A stretch of DNA of 64,000 nt, taken from Nocardioides nitrophenolicus (lineage in GTDB: Bacteria > Actinomycetota > Actinomycetes > Propionibacteriales > Nocardioidaceae). Each line of letters starts with the position of its first letter. The first letter of the stretch is position 1. Under the pieces are notes generated by a model. The model did no database searches. It was given only the letters and a program-made list of their open reading frames with translations, and was not told where the DNA came from. The position numbers and the translations under genes were made by a program. This document shows, piece after piece, positions 49,496-56,572 of the stretch. The stretch spans positions 5,704,001-5,768,000 of the forward strand of contig NZ_JAFBBY010000001.1 of NCBI RefSeq assembly GCF_016907515.1, read 5' to 3'.

Positions 49496-49965
49496 CGGGG
49501 CTCCTCGAGTCGGGGGTCGGAGACAGGTCGGACGTGGGCCGTGGCGCCGGCGATGGAGACCACCTCGACCGCCTCGCCGACCGCCAGGTCGGCGGTCGGC
49601 GGCTCGGCGACGGCGAGCCAGGACTCGCCGCCGATCTTGACCCGGCCGGCACGGTGGGCGGCGACCGGCTCGGTCACGATCCCGCGGCTGCCGACCAGGC
49701 TGGCCGGGCCGAGCACCAGGTCGGGGCCGCCGTGGAGGCGGCGCACCAGCGGCGGGCGGACGGCGCCGAGCAGCAGCACGGATGCCGCCGACGCGACCAG
49801 GACCGTGACCACCACGCTGTCGGTGACCAGCGCGGTCAGCGAGCCCGCGACGGCGCCGCCGGCGAGCATCAGCAGGAACAGGTCGAGGCTGACCAGCTCG
49901 GCCACCGCGAGCACGATGCCCGCGCCGAGCCAGGCCTCCCACAGGTGCTCCCGCAGCCAGTCCAT
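49492..49965 (-). CDS. NfeD family protein
   Basis: The 157-residue protein has two membrane segments (GAGIVLAVAELVSLDLFLLMLAGG and VVVTVLVASAASVLLLGAV) and a C-terminal OB-fold domain (GSRGIVTEPVAAHRAGRVKIGGESW). It is the short NfeD type that cooperates with SPFH proteins in the membrane. It heads the three-gene unit NfeD-SPFH-TauE, and its probable -10 box uses the upstream gene's TAG stop. Confidence 0.92.
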   Translation of the reverse strand: MDWLREHLWEAWLGAGIVLAVAELVSLDLFLLMLAGGAVAGSLTALVTDSVVVTVLVASAASVLLLGAVRPPLVRRLHGGPDLVLGPASLVGSRGIVTEPVAAHRAGRVKIGGESWLAVAEPPTADLAVGEAVEVVSIAGATAHVRPVSDPRLEEPR

Positions 49966-49971
49966 GGCACG

Positions 49972-49977
49972 AGCCTA
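49972..49977 (-). promoter_or_regulatory. -10 box (TAGGCT) sharing the upstream stop codon
   Basis: TAGGCT ends six bases before the NfeD ATG at 49965. Its TAG is the stop of the ABC ATPase gene (49975-49977). Confidence 0.55.
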
Positions 49978-50772
49978 GCCGCGGTGGTGCTGCTTGCGCC
50001 GGGCGGCGTAGCGGCCGTCGTGGTGCTCGAGCACCAGCGGCATCCCGAAGGTCGCGGACAGCGCCTCGGCGGTCAGGGTGTCCTCGAGCGGCCCCTGCGC
50101 GACCACACGACCGCCGCGGAGCATCAGGACGTGGGTGAAGCCCGGCGGGATCTCCTCGACGTGGTGGGAGACCAGCACGGTCGCGGGCGAGAGCGGGTCG
50201 TAGGCGAGCACCGAGAGCGTGGAGACCAGGTCCTCCCGGCCACCGAGGTCGAGGCCGGCGGCCGGCTCGTCGAGCAGCAGCAGCTCCGGGTCCGTCATCA
50301 GCGCCCGGGCGATCTGGACCCGCTTGCGCTCACCCTCGCTGAGGGTGCCGTAGGTGCGGTCGGCCAGCGCGGCGACGCCGACCTCGCGCAGCAGCGCGTC
50401 GGCGCGGTCGTGGTCGACGGCGTCGTAGGACTCCTTCCAGCGCCCCAGCACGGCGTACGACGCGGTGAGCACCAGGTCGCGCACCGTCTCGTTGCGCGGG
50501 ATCTGCTCGGCGACGGCGGCGCTGGAGACGCCGATGCGCGGGCGCAGCTCGAAGATGTCGACGGTGCCGAGCAGCTCGCCCAGGAGCCCGACGGCCCCGG
50601 ACGTGGGATGCAGCTGGGCGCCGGCGATCTGCATCAGCGTGGTCTTGCCGGCACCGTTGGCGCCGAGCAGGATCCACCGCTCGCCCTCGCGCACCACCCA
50701 GCTGACCCGGTCGAGCAAGGTCGCCTGCCCACGACGCACGGACACCTCGGCGAGCTCCAGCACGGCGGACAT
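49975..50772 (-). CDS. ABC transporter ATP-binding protein, stand-alone
   Basis: The 265-residue ATPase has Walker A GANGAGKTT, signature LSEGERKR, Walker B LLLLDEPAAGLD and H-loop VSHHVEEIP. The pattern fits the ModF/YlmA-like ATPases, which lack a dedicated permease, and none is adjacent. ATG at 50772 follows AAGGTGG. Export or a translation-related role is possible; unresolved. Confidence 0.9.
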   Translation of the reverse strand: MSAVLELAEVSVRRGQATLLDRVSWVVREGERWILLGANGAGKTTLMQIAGAQLHPTSGAVGLLGELLGTVDIFELRPRIGVSSAAVAEQIPRNETVRDLVLTASYAVLGRWKESYDAVDHDRADALLREVGVAALADRTYGTLSEGERKRVQIARALMTDPELLLLDEPAAGLDLGGREDLVSTLSVLAYDPLSPATVLVSHHVEEIPPGFTHVLMLRGGRVVAQGPLEDTLTAEALSATFGMPLVLEHHDGRYAARRKQHHRG

Positions 50773-50790
50773 GCGAGCCACCTTAACGAG

Positions 50791-50796
50791 TAGGGT
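50791..50796 (+). promoter_or_regulatory. -10 box (TAGGGT) of the unknown gene at 50803
   Basis: TAGGGT lies six bases before the GTG at 50803. Confidence 0.55.
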
Positions 50797-50802
50797 CGAC
50801 GG

Positions 50803-51531
50803 GTGAGCGCACTCCCCGTGTCCGCCCGGCTGGCATGGTGGGGAACCGCCTGGCTGCGCGGACTCGCCGGTCCCGACGAGGTCCTCGACGCCGTCCACGG
50901 CGACGACGTGACCCATGTCGTCAGTGGGGACTCCTCCCTCCTCCTGGAGCTCGCCGCCGCCCGCAACGCCGGCGCCGACGGGGTGGCCGCGGCCTTCCCG
51001 GCGCCCGGCGACCCGGCCGGCCTGCGCGGCCCCCGGGAGCTGACCGCGGCGGCCGTGGAGGCCGGCGAGGTGGTCCTGCTGCCCGGCGCTGGGCTGGTCC
51101 CCCGCCAGGTCGGGCGGGCCGTCGAGTGGACGGTGCTGCCCGCCGAGCGGCGCCCCCCGCCCGACCTCGGCGAAGCGGACCGGCGGCTGCGCTCCGAGCT
51201 GCTCGCCGCGGCGAACCTGCTCGCCGACCTCGACGTCGCCCGCTGGCAGCCGCGCGTCGCCGACGAGCTGCACGACCTGCGCGCCGGCGTACCGCTGGCC
51301 GCGCCGTCGGGCACCCCCGCGCGCTGCGTCGACCTCGCCGGGCGGGCGCTGCACCTCGAGGCGGTCGTCGAGCTCGCGCTCCAGGACGACGGCGGCGCGC
51401 TGTCGGCGAGCGCGGCCGCCGCCCGGCGCGACGCGCTGGAGCCGCTGGAGCGCGCGGCCCGGCACGCGCTCACCGCGGCCTGCTCGCCCGACGGCTGGCC
51501 ACCGGCGGCCACCGGGCACGCGCACCGGTAG
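50803..51531 (+). CDS. conserved-looking cytosolic protein, function unknown
   Basis: The 242-residue protein has no signal peptide or membrane helix. It has Ala/Leu/Arg-rich helical content and a few motif-like stretches (ARLAWWGTAWLRGLAGPDE, ARWQPRVADELHDLR). I do not recognise it. It lies 13 bases ahead of serB, with the TAG stop forming the start of serB's TAGCCT, and may be functionally tied to SerB or to the divergent ABC ATPase. Confidence 0.7.
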   Translation: MSALPVSARLAWWGTAWLRGLAGPDEVLDAVHGDDVTHVVSGDSSLLLELAAARNAGADGVAAAFPAPGDPAGLRGPRELTAAAVEAGEVVLLPGAGLVPRQVGRAVEWTVLPAERRPPPDLGEADRRLRSELLAAANLLADLDVARWQPRVADELHDLRAGVPLAAPSGTPARCVDLAGRALHLEAVVELALQDDGGALSASAAAARRDALEPLERAARHALTAACSPDGWPPAATGHAHR

Positions 51532-51544
51532 CCTGCACCCCGCG

Positions 51545-52756
51545 ATGAGCCCTCACGACGACACCCTCCTGATCACGGTCACCGGCGCCGACCGACCCGG
51601 CGTCACCTCCGCGGTGCTGGACAGCCTCGCCGGCTCCGGTGTCACCGTCGTCGACCTGGAGCAGATCCTGATGCGCGGGCGGCTGGTGCTCGGCGTCCTG
51701 GTCACCGCGCCGCGCGACCGCAAGCGGCTGCGTCGCCGGCTGGAGTCCAGCGTCGAGGCGCTCGGGATGACCGTCGAGATCGAGAAGGGCTCCGGCGACA
51801 ACCGCTCCCGCCCCAAGGACCGCGCCCACGTCACGGTGATCGGCGCGCCCCTCAAGGCCTCCGCGATGGCCGCCGTCGCCGGGCGGATCGCCGACTGCGG
51901 TGGCAACATCGACCGGATCGAGCGGATGGCCCGCTATCCCGTCACCGCGCTCGAGCTCGACGTCTCCGGCGCCCGCCCCGACCGGCTGCGCCAGCTGCTC
52001 GCCGTCGACGCCGCCGCGCACGGCATCGACGTCGCCGTGCAGCCCGCCAACCTGCTGCGCCACGGCGTACGGCTGATCGTGATGGACGTCGACTCGACCC
52101 TGATCCAGGGCGAGGTGATCGAGATGCTCGCCGAGCACGCCGGCTTCGGCGCCGAGGTCGCCGAGGTCACCGAGCGGGCGATGCGCGGCGAGATCGACTT
52201 CGAGGAGTCCCTGCGCGCGCGGGTCAAGCTGCTCGCCGGCCTCGACGCCTCGGTCCTCGACCAGGTGTACGACGCCATCGTCGTCAACCCCGGCGCCCGC
52301 ACCATGGTCCGCACCCTGCGCCGGCTCGGCTACCGCTTCGCCATCGTCTCCGGCGGCTTCAGCCAGATCACCGACCGGCTCGCCGCCGACCTCGGCATCC
52401 ACCGCGCCCGCGCCAACACCCTCGAGATCGTCGACGGCCGCCTCACCGGCGAGGTCGTCGGGCCGGTCGTCGACCGGGCAGGCAAGGCCACCGCGCTGCG
52501 CGAGTTCGCCGCCGACCTCGGCGTCCCCGAGGACGCCACGATCGCCATCGGCGACGGCGCCAACGACCTCGACATGCTCGCCGCCGCCGGCCTCGGCATC
52601 GCCTACAACGCGCGCCCCGTGGTCCGCGAGGCGGCGGACACCGCGCTGAACGTGCCCTACCTCGACACGATCATGTACCTCCTCGGCATCACCCGCGAGG
52701 AGATCGAGGCGGCCGACGCAGCGGTCGGGATCGTCACCCCGGCTCCGCCGGTCTGA
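51545..52756 (+). CDS. serB: phosphoserine phosphatase with N-terminal ACT domains
   Basis: The 403-residue protein has two ACT-like regulatory domains (about 5-80 and 93-165; DRPGVTSAVL is the ligand turn), then an HAD phosphatase with DVDSTLI (181-187, nucleophile Asp), the FEESLRARV cap, the SGGF motif with the conserved Ser, and GDGANDLDML (third HAD motif). It performs the last step of serine synthesis. A family B repeat begins immediately after its stop. Confidence 0.95.
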   Translation: MSPHDDTLLITVTGADRPGVTSAVLDSLAGSGVTVVDLEQILMRGRLVLGVLVTAPRDRKRLRRRLESSVEALGMTVEIEKGSGDNRSRPKDRAHVTVIGAPLKASAMAAVAGRIADCGGNIDRIERMARYPVTALELDVSGARPDRLRQLLAVDAAAHGIDVAVQPANLLRHGVRLIVMDVDSTLIQGEVIEMLAEHAGFGAEVAEVTERAMRGEIDFEESLRARVKLLAGLDASVLDQVYDAIVVNPGARTMVRTLRRLGYRFAIVSGGFSQITDRLAADLGIHRARANTLEIVDGRLTGEVVGPVVDRAGKATALREFAADLGVPEDATIAIGDGANDLDMLAAAGLGIAYNARPVVREAADTALNVPYLDTIMYLLGITREEIEAADAAVGIVTPAPPV

Positions 52757-52834
52757 GCGGTGCGGGAATCGCCGGTCGACCGGCGATTCCGTCACTTGTC
52801 GGCCGTTGCAACGCCCGACAAGTGACAGGAACGC
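52757..52834. repeat. family B palindromic element, copy 2
   Basis: It begins at the serB stop with nearly the same lead-in as copy 1, then GCCGGTCGACCGGC (52771-52784) and a 36-bp palindrome with one mismatch (52791-52826). It lies in the convergent gap before sixA, 23 bases from that gene's stop. Confidence 0.9.
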
Positions 52835-52856
52835 CCGTCAAGTACCGCTCCGAGCG

Positions 52857-53366
52857 TCAGGCTCGGCCCACCTCGAAGGCCACCAGCCGCCCACCCATCG
52901 CCGCGACGTCCTCCCACGGGCCCGCGACCTCGAACACCGCCGCGGCGCTCGTCGGGAAGCTGCCGAGCTCGACTGCTCCCGACGCCTCGCCCTCGCCGTC
53001 GTCGAGCAGCTGGACGAGCATCGCCATGGTCGGGTTGTGGCCGATCACTACCACCGTGTCGGCGTCGGCGGGAGTGGTGCGGATCAGCTCGAAGACCCCC
53101 TCCTCGTCGGTGCCGTAGAGGTTGCCGTCGATCCGCGGCGCGAGCCGCCAGCCCGCGCCGGCCGCGACGACGTCCCAGGTCTCGCGGGTGCGGGCGGCGT
53201 AGGAGACGTAGGCGACGTCGGGGACGACGCCGAAGCCGCCGAGCCAGGCGCCCAGCGCCCGGCCGTCCTCCCGCCCGCGGTCGCTCAGCACGCGTTCGAC
53301 GTCGGAGGGTGCGAACTGCTCGGCCTTGGCGTGTCGGACGACGACGAGCAGCCGTTGCTTCTCCAC
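52857..53366 (-). CDS. sixA: SixA-type phosphohistidine phosphatase
   Basis: The 169-residue protein is a short histidine-phosphatase: RHAKAE (11-16) is the phospho-acceptor motif, with YVSYAARTRETWD and VIGHNPTMAMLV supplying the second His. It removes phosphate from histidine in phosphotransfer proteins. The GTG start has TACGAT six bases upstream; only 18 bases separate it from the divergent membrane-protein gene. Confidence 0.9.
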   Translation of the reverse strand: MEKQRLLVVVRHAKAEQFAPSDVERVLSDRGREDGRALGAWLGGFGVVPDVAYVSYAARTRETWDVVAAGAGWRLAPRIDGNLYGTDEEGVFELIRTTPADADTVVVIGHNPTMAMLVQLLDDGEGEASGAVELGSFPTSAAAVFEVAGPWEDVAAMGGRLVAFEVGRA

Positions 53367-53372
53367 CCGGGC

Positions 53373-53378
53373 ATCGTA
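53373..53378 (-). promoter_or_regulatory. -10 box (TACGAT) of sixA
   Basis: TACGAT ends six bases before the GTG at 53366, within an 18-bp divergent gap. Confidence 0.5.
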
Positions 53379-53384
53379 GTCCCC

Positions 53385-54065
53385 GTGACGCCGTACGGAA
53401 TCACCCATCTGGTCCCGCTGGCCGTGTTCGCCGCGGGCCTGGTGGCGGCGGTGCTCGTGGGCCGCCGGGACGCGGTGGCGTACGACGGCCCGACCCGGTT
53501 CAGCCGGACCTGTGCCGTGCTGATCCCCCTGGCGACGGTGCCCTTCCAGGTGATCGACCTGGTCTACGACTTCGACCTCGGCGTCACGCTCCCCCTGCAC
53601 CTGTGCGACCTGGCGTGGATCGCGGCCACCTGGGCGCTGTGGACGCACCACCCGTTCCCGGTGACGCTCACCTACCTGTGGGGGCTGACCCTGACCGTCC
53701 AGGGCGTGCTGACGCCCTCGCTCAACGAGGACCTCCCCCACCCGCGCTACTTCGCGTTCTGGGCGCTGCACCTGCTCATCGTCTGGGCGGCGGTCTACCT
53801 GGTGATCGGGCTGCGCCGGGCGCCGAGCTGGCGCGACTACCGGGCGGCGGTGCTCACGACGTTGGGGTGGGCGGTCGCGACGTACGCGTTCAACCGGGTG
53901 GCCGACACCAACTACGGCTACCTCATGCGCAAGCCGGGGACGTCGATCCTCGACCTCCTCGGGCCGTGGCCGTGGTACGTGCTCGAGGAGATCGGGATCG
54001 TCGTCGTGGTGTGGGCACTGCTCACCGTGCTGGCGCAGCGGTGGGCTCGTCGTACGCCGGGCTAG
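53385..54065 (+). CDS. TIGR02206-type membrane protein (YwaF-like)
   Basis: The 226-residue protein has about six membrane helices and conserved polar residues in LPLHLCDLAWIAATW and GVLTPSLNEDLPHPRYFAFWALH, the pattern of the TIGR02206/YwaF family, whose role is unknown. The GTG at 53385 is preceded by CATCGT seven bases upstream. It ends three bases before the convergent fabI gene. Confidence 0.85.
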   Translation: MTPYGITHLVPLAVFAAGLVAAVLVGRRDAVAYDGPTRFSRTCAVLIPLATVPFQVIDLVYDFDLGVTLPLHLCDLAWIAATWALWTHHPFPVTLTYLWGLTLTVQGVLTPSLNEDLPHPRYFAFWALHLLIVWAAVYLVIGLRRAPSWRDYRAAVLTTLGWAVATYAFNRVADTNYGYLMRKPGTSILDLLGPWPWYVLEEIGIVVVVWALLTVLAQRWARRTPG

Positions 54066-54068
54066 GAG

Positions 54069-54851
54069 TCAGGCGCCCATCGCGTGGAAGCCGCCGTCGA
54101 CATGCACGATCTCGCCGGTGGTGGCGGGGAACAGATCGGAGAGCAGCGCACACACCGCCTTGGCGGTCGGCTCCTGGTCGGTGTTGTCCCAGCCGAGCGG
54201 CGACTTGGTCGTCCACATCGACTCCAGGTCCTCGAAGCCGGGGATCGCCTTCGCGGCGAGGGTGCGCAGCGGGCCCGCGGAGACCAGGTTGACCCGGATC
54301 CCGTCGCCACCGAGGTCGCGGGCCAGGTAGCGGGCGCACGACTCCAGGCCCGCCTTCGCGACACCCATCCAGTCGTAGACCGGCCACGCGACGCTGGCGT
54401 CGAAGGTGAGCCCGACGACCGATCCGCCGTTCGTCATCAGCGGACGGCAGGCGACGGCGAGCGACTTGAGGGAGTACGCCGAGACCTGGACGGCCTGCGC
54501 CACGTCCTCCCACGGTCCGTCGAGGAACTTGCCGCCGAGCAGCGTCTCGGGGTTGCCGTAGGCGATCGAGTGCACGACGCCGTCGAGCGTCGCGTCCGCG
54601 CCCAGCGCCTCGCGCACGGCGTCCGGCAGGGCGGCGAGGTGCTCGGCGTCGGTCACGTCGAGCTCGATCACCGCCGGCAGCTCCGGCAGCCGCTTGACGA
54701 TGCGACGGGTGATCCGCAGCGCCTGGCCGAAGTTGGAGACGAGCACCGTGGCGCCCTGCTCCTGCGCGAACTTCGCCACCGCGAAGCCGATCGAGGTGTC
54801 GAGGGTGACCCCCGCGACGAGGATGTTCTTGCCCGCAAGGATTCCAGTCAT
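54069..54851 (-). CDS. fabI: enoyl-ACP reductase, InhA type
   Basis: The 260-residue reductase has the NADH loop AGVTLDTSIG (13-22) and the catalytic pair Tyr159 and Lys166 in PVYDWMGVAKAGLES, aligned with Mycobacterium InhA Tyr158/Lys165, followed by the SAGPLRT segment. It completes the fatty-acid elongation cycle (FAS II). The gene starts one base after the fabG stop, as in the mabA-inhA operon of mycobacteria. Confidence 0.94.
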   Translation of the reverse strand: MTGILAGKNILVAGVTLDTSIGFAVAKFAQEQGATVLVSNFGQALRITRRIVKRLPELPAVIELDVTDAEHLAALPDAVREALGADATLDGVVHSIAYGNPETLLGGKFLDGPWEDVAQAVQVSAYSLKSLAVACRPLMTNGGSVVGLTFDASVAWPVYDWMGVAKAGLESCARYLARDLGGDGIRVNLVSAGPLRTLAAKAIPGFEDLESMWTTKSPLGWDNTDQEPTAKAVCALLSDLFPATTGEIVHVDGGFHAMGA

Positions 54852-54852
54852 C

Positions 54853-55563
54853 TCAGTGCCCCATTCCCAGTCCGCCGTCCACGGGGATCACCGCGCCGGT
54901 CACGTACGCCGCCTCGGGGCTGGCAAGGAACAGCACCGCCCCGGCGATCTCGGTCGGGTCGGCGTACCGACCCAGCGGGACCTGATTGCGGATCCCTTCC
55001 TTCTGCTCATCGGTCAGCACCGCCGTCATGTCGGTGTCGACGTACCCGGGGGCGACCACGTTGGCCGTGATCGAGCGCGGCCCGAGCTCGCGCGCCAGCG
55101 AGCGCGCCATGCCGACCAGGCCGGCCTTCGACGCGGCGTAGTTGACCTGTCCCGGCGAGCCGAGCAGGCCCACCACGCTCGAGATGAAGATGATCCGGCC
55201 CTTCCTCTGCCGCAGCATGCCCTTCGCGGCGCGCTTGGCCAGGCGGAAGGAGGCGGTCAGGTTGGTGTCGATCACCGAGGTCCAGTCGTCCTCGGACATC
55301 CGCAGCAGGAGGGTGTCCTTGGTGATCCCGGCGTTGGCCACCAGCACCTCGACCGGCCCGTGCGCCTCCTCGGCCGCCACGAAGGCCGCCTCGACCGCGG
55401 CCGGGTCGGTGATGTCGGCCGTGAGCTCGAGCGCGCCCTCCGGCGCACCCCCGCTCCGGGTCGTGACGGCGACCTTGTCGCCCGCGGCGATGAAGGCCTC
55501 GGCGATGGCGCGGCCGATGCCGCGGTTGCCGCCGGTGACGAGGACGGAACGTGGTTGGCTCAC
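54853..55563 (-). CDS. fabG: 3-oxoacyl-ACP reductase
   Basis: The 236-residue SDR has the cofactor motif TGGNRGIG (10-17), NAG (77-79), catalytic Ser (SS, 128-129), Tyr142 and Lys146 (YAASK) and the C-terminal substrate-binding PGYVDTDM. It reduces 3-oxoacyl-ACP with NADPH. GTG at 55563 follows TAGCGT with eight bases between, close to the leaderless pattern. The longer upstream frame enters family A repeats. It is in tandem with fabI. Confidence 0.93.
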   Translation of the reverse strand: MSQPRSVLVTGGNRGIGRAIAEAFIAAGDKVAVTTRSGGAPEGALELTADITDPAAVEAAFVAAEEAHGPVEVLVANAGITKDTLLLRMSEDDWTSVIDTNLTASFRLAKRAAKGMLRQRKGRIIFISSVVGLLGSPGQVNYAASKAGLVGMARSLARELGPRSITANVVAPGYVDTDMTAVLTDEQKEGIRNQVPLGRYADPTEIAGAVLFLASPEAAYVTGAVIPVDGGLGMGH

Positions 55564-55678
55564 GCTCCGTGACGCTAGTCGGGGCGGTGGTCCGGGCTCA
55601 CCGGCGGCGGGCACCAAGTTCCCGGCGCTGGGTTGTAGGACCCCGACAAACGGGGTGGAGCTGCGGGGTGCGGGCTTG

Positions 55679-55702
55679 TTGCGGTTTGGTCCCAAACCGC
55701 AA
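55679..55702. repeat. palindromic repeat family A, copy 5
   Basis: Perfect arms TTGCGGTTTGG/CCAAACCGCAA around TC. It lies between fabG (upstream side) and the dodecin gene end and is followed by CAATTCGGGGTC. Confidence 0.9.
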
Positions 55703-55718
55703 CAATTCGGGGTCAGAA

Positions 55719-55742
55719 TTGCGGTTTGGGACCAAACCGCAA
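55719..55742. repeat. palindromic repeat family A, copy 6
   Basis: Same arms with GA at the centre, that is, the reverse orientation of copy 5, 40 bases on. It lies 62 bases after the dodecin stop. Confidence 0.9.
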
Positions 55743-55803
55743 CGCCACCACCCCGCGCTCCGAACGAAACCCACCAAATCGGCGGGCCGCCCGAGGCCCC
55801 GAC

Positions 55804-56019
55804 CTACTCGTCGTCCTCCAGCCGGAACCCGATCTTCATCGTGACCTGGAAGTGCTCGACGGCCCCGTCCTTGATCTGGCCGCGCACCTGCGTGACCTCG
55901 AACCAGTCGAGGTGGCGCAGGGTCTGGCTGGCACGCTCGATGGCGTTGCGGACGGCCTGGTCGATGCCGTCGGGGGAGGTGCCGACGATCTCGCTGACGC
56001 GGTAGGTGCGGTTCGACAT
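55804..56019 (-). CDS. dodecin
   Basis: The 71-residue protein is a dodecin: SNRTYRVSEIVGTSPDGIDQAVRNAI at the start, RHLDWFEVTQVRGQI with the flavin-stacking Trp, and the VTMKIGFRLED end. Dodecins assemble as hollow 12-mers that store flavins or CoA. ATG at 56019 has TACGCT six bases upstream. It is divergent from the DUF3099 gene. Confidence 0.92.
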   Translation of the reverse strand: MSNRTYRVSEIVGTSPDGIDQAVRNAIERASQTLRHLDWFEVTQVRGQIKDGAVEHFQVTMKIGFRLEDDE

Positions 56020-56025
56020 GCCAGC

Positions 56026-56031
56026 AGCGTA
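56026..56031 (-). promoter_or_regulatory. -10 box (TACGCT) of dodecin
   Basis: TACGCT ends six bases before the ATG at 56019, in a 43-bp divergent gap. Confidence 0.5.
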
Positions 56032-56049
56032 CTCAGCGGGTGCCGGGCG

Positions 56050-56055
56050 TAGGGT
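56050..56055 (+). promoter_or_regulatory. -10 box (TAGGGT) of the DUF3099 gene
   Basis: TAGGGT lies seven bases before the ATG at 56063. Confidence 0.5.
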
Positions 56056-56062
56056 GGGGGTC

Positions 56063-56374
56063 ATGGACGCCATCCGCATCACCACGGCCGGCTCCAGTCC
56101 GCAGGACGATCTGGCTCGGCGTCAAAAGAAGTATGTCATCGCGATGACCATCCGCACCCTGTGCTTCGTCGGCGCGGCGATCAGCGGCGCGGCGGGGATC
56201 CACTGGCTGTGGCCGATCCTGATCGCGGGCGCCATCGTGCTGCCGTACGTCGCCGTGGTGATGGCGAACGCCGGCGACTCCCGCAGCAGCGAGCTGCCCC
56301 TCACCGGTGGTGGGGACGCGCAGCGGCAGCTGGGGCAGGCCCACCACGACGAGCAGGGCGGTCATGGAGCCTGA
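56063..56374 (+). CDS. DUF3099 family membrane protein
   Basis: The 103-residue protein has two membrane helices (IRTLCFVGAAISGAAGIHWLW and ILIAGAIVLPYVAVVMANA) preceded by ARRQKKYVIAM. The RRxKYxxxM and VLPYxAVVxAN patterns are those of the actinobacterial DUF3099 family, function unknown. It overlaps the next gene by 11 bases in another frame, so the pair is co-translated. Confidence 0.88.
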   Translation: MDAIRITTAGSSPQDDLARRQKKYVIAMTIRTLCFVGAAISGAAGIHWLWPILIAGAIVLPYVAVVMANAGDSRSSELPLTGGGDAQRQLGQAHHDEQGGHGA

Positions 56375-56561
56375 CGTCTGCTCGGCGCGGGGCTGTCGGG
56401 AGCCCGCCGGGTGGCAGCTGCTGTGGAACAACCCGAAGCTGCACACTCCCGACCGGCGCAAGATCTGGCTGGCATGCGGTGCGCACCGGGAGTCGCTCGA
56501 GGCGTTCCTGGGCGCGCGGGGCTTCCTGAAGGAGACCGTCGCCCACGAGCAGCAGCGCTGA
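56364..56561 (+). CDS. small conserved Cys/His protein, function unknown
   Basis: The 65-residue protein begins MEPDVCSARGCREPAGWQL and contains NNPKLHTPDRRKIWLACGAH. Cysteines at positions 6 and 11, plus a Cys-Gly-Ala-His further on, could bind zinc. The ATG lies within the end of the DUF3099 gene. I recall such proteins beside DUF3099 in other actinobacteria, but no function can be named. Confidence 0.78.
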   Translation: MEPDVCSARGCREPAGWQLLWNNPKLHTPDRRKIWLACGAHRESLEAFLGARGFLKETVAHEQQR

Positions 56562-56572
56562 CCGGAGTCCGC

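Noticed and set aside
52757..52834. The family B palindrome as a phage attachment or integration site
   Set aside because: No integrase, tRNA target or phage gene is nearby, and both copies lie in ordinary convergent gene gaps.
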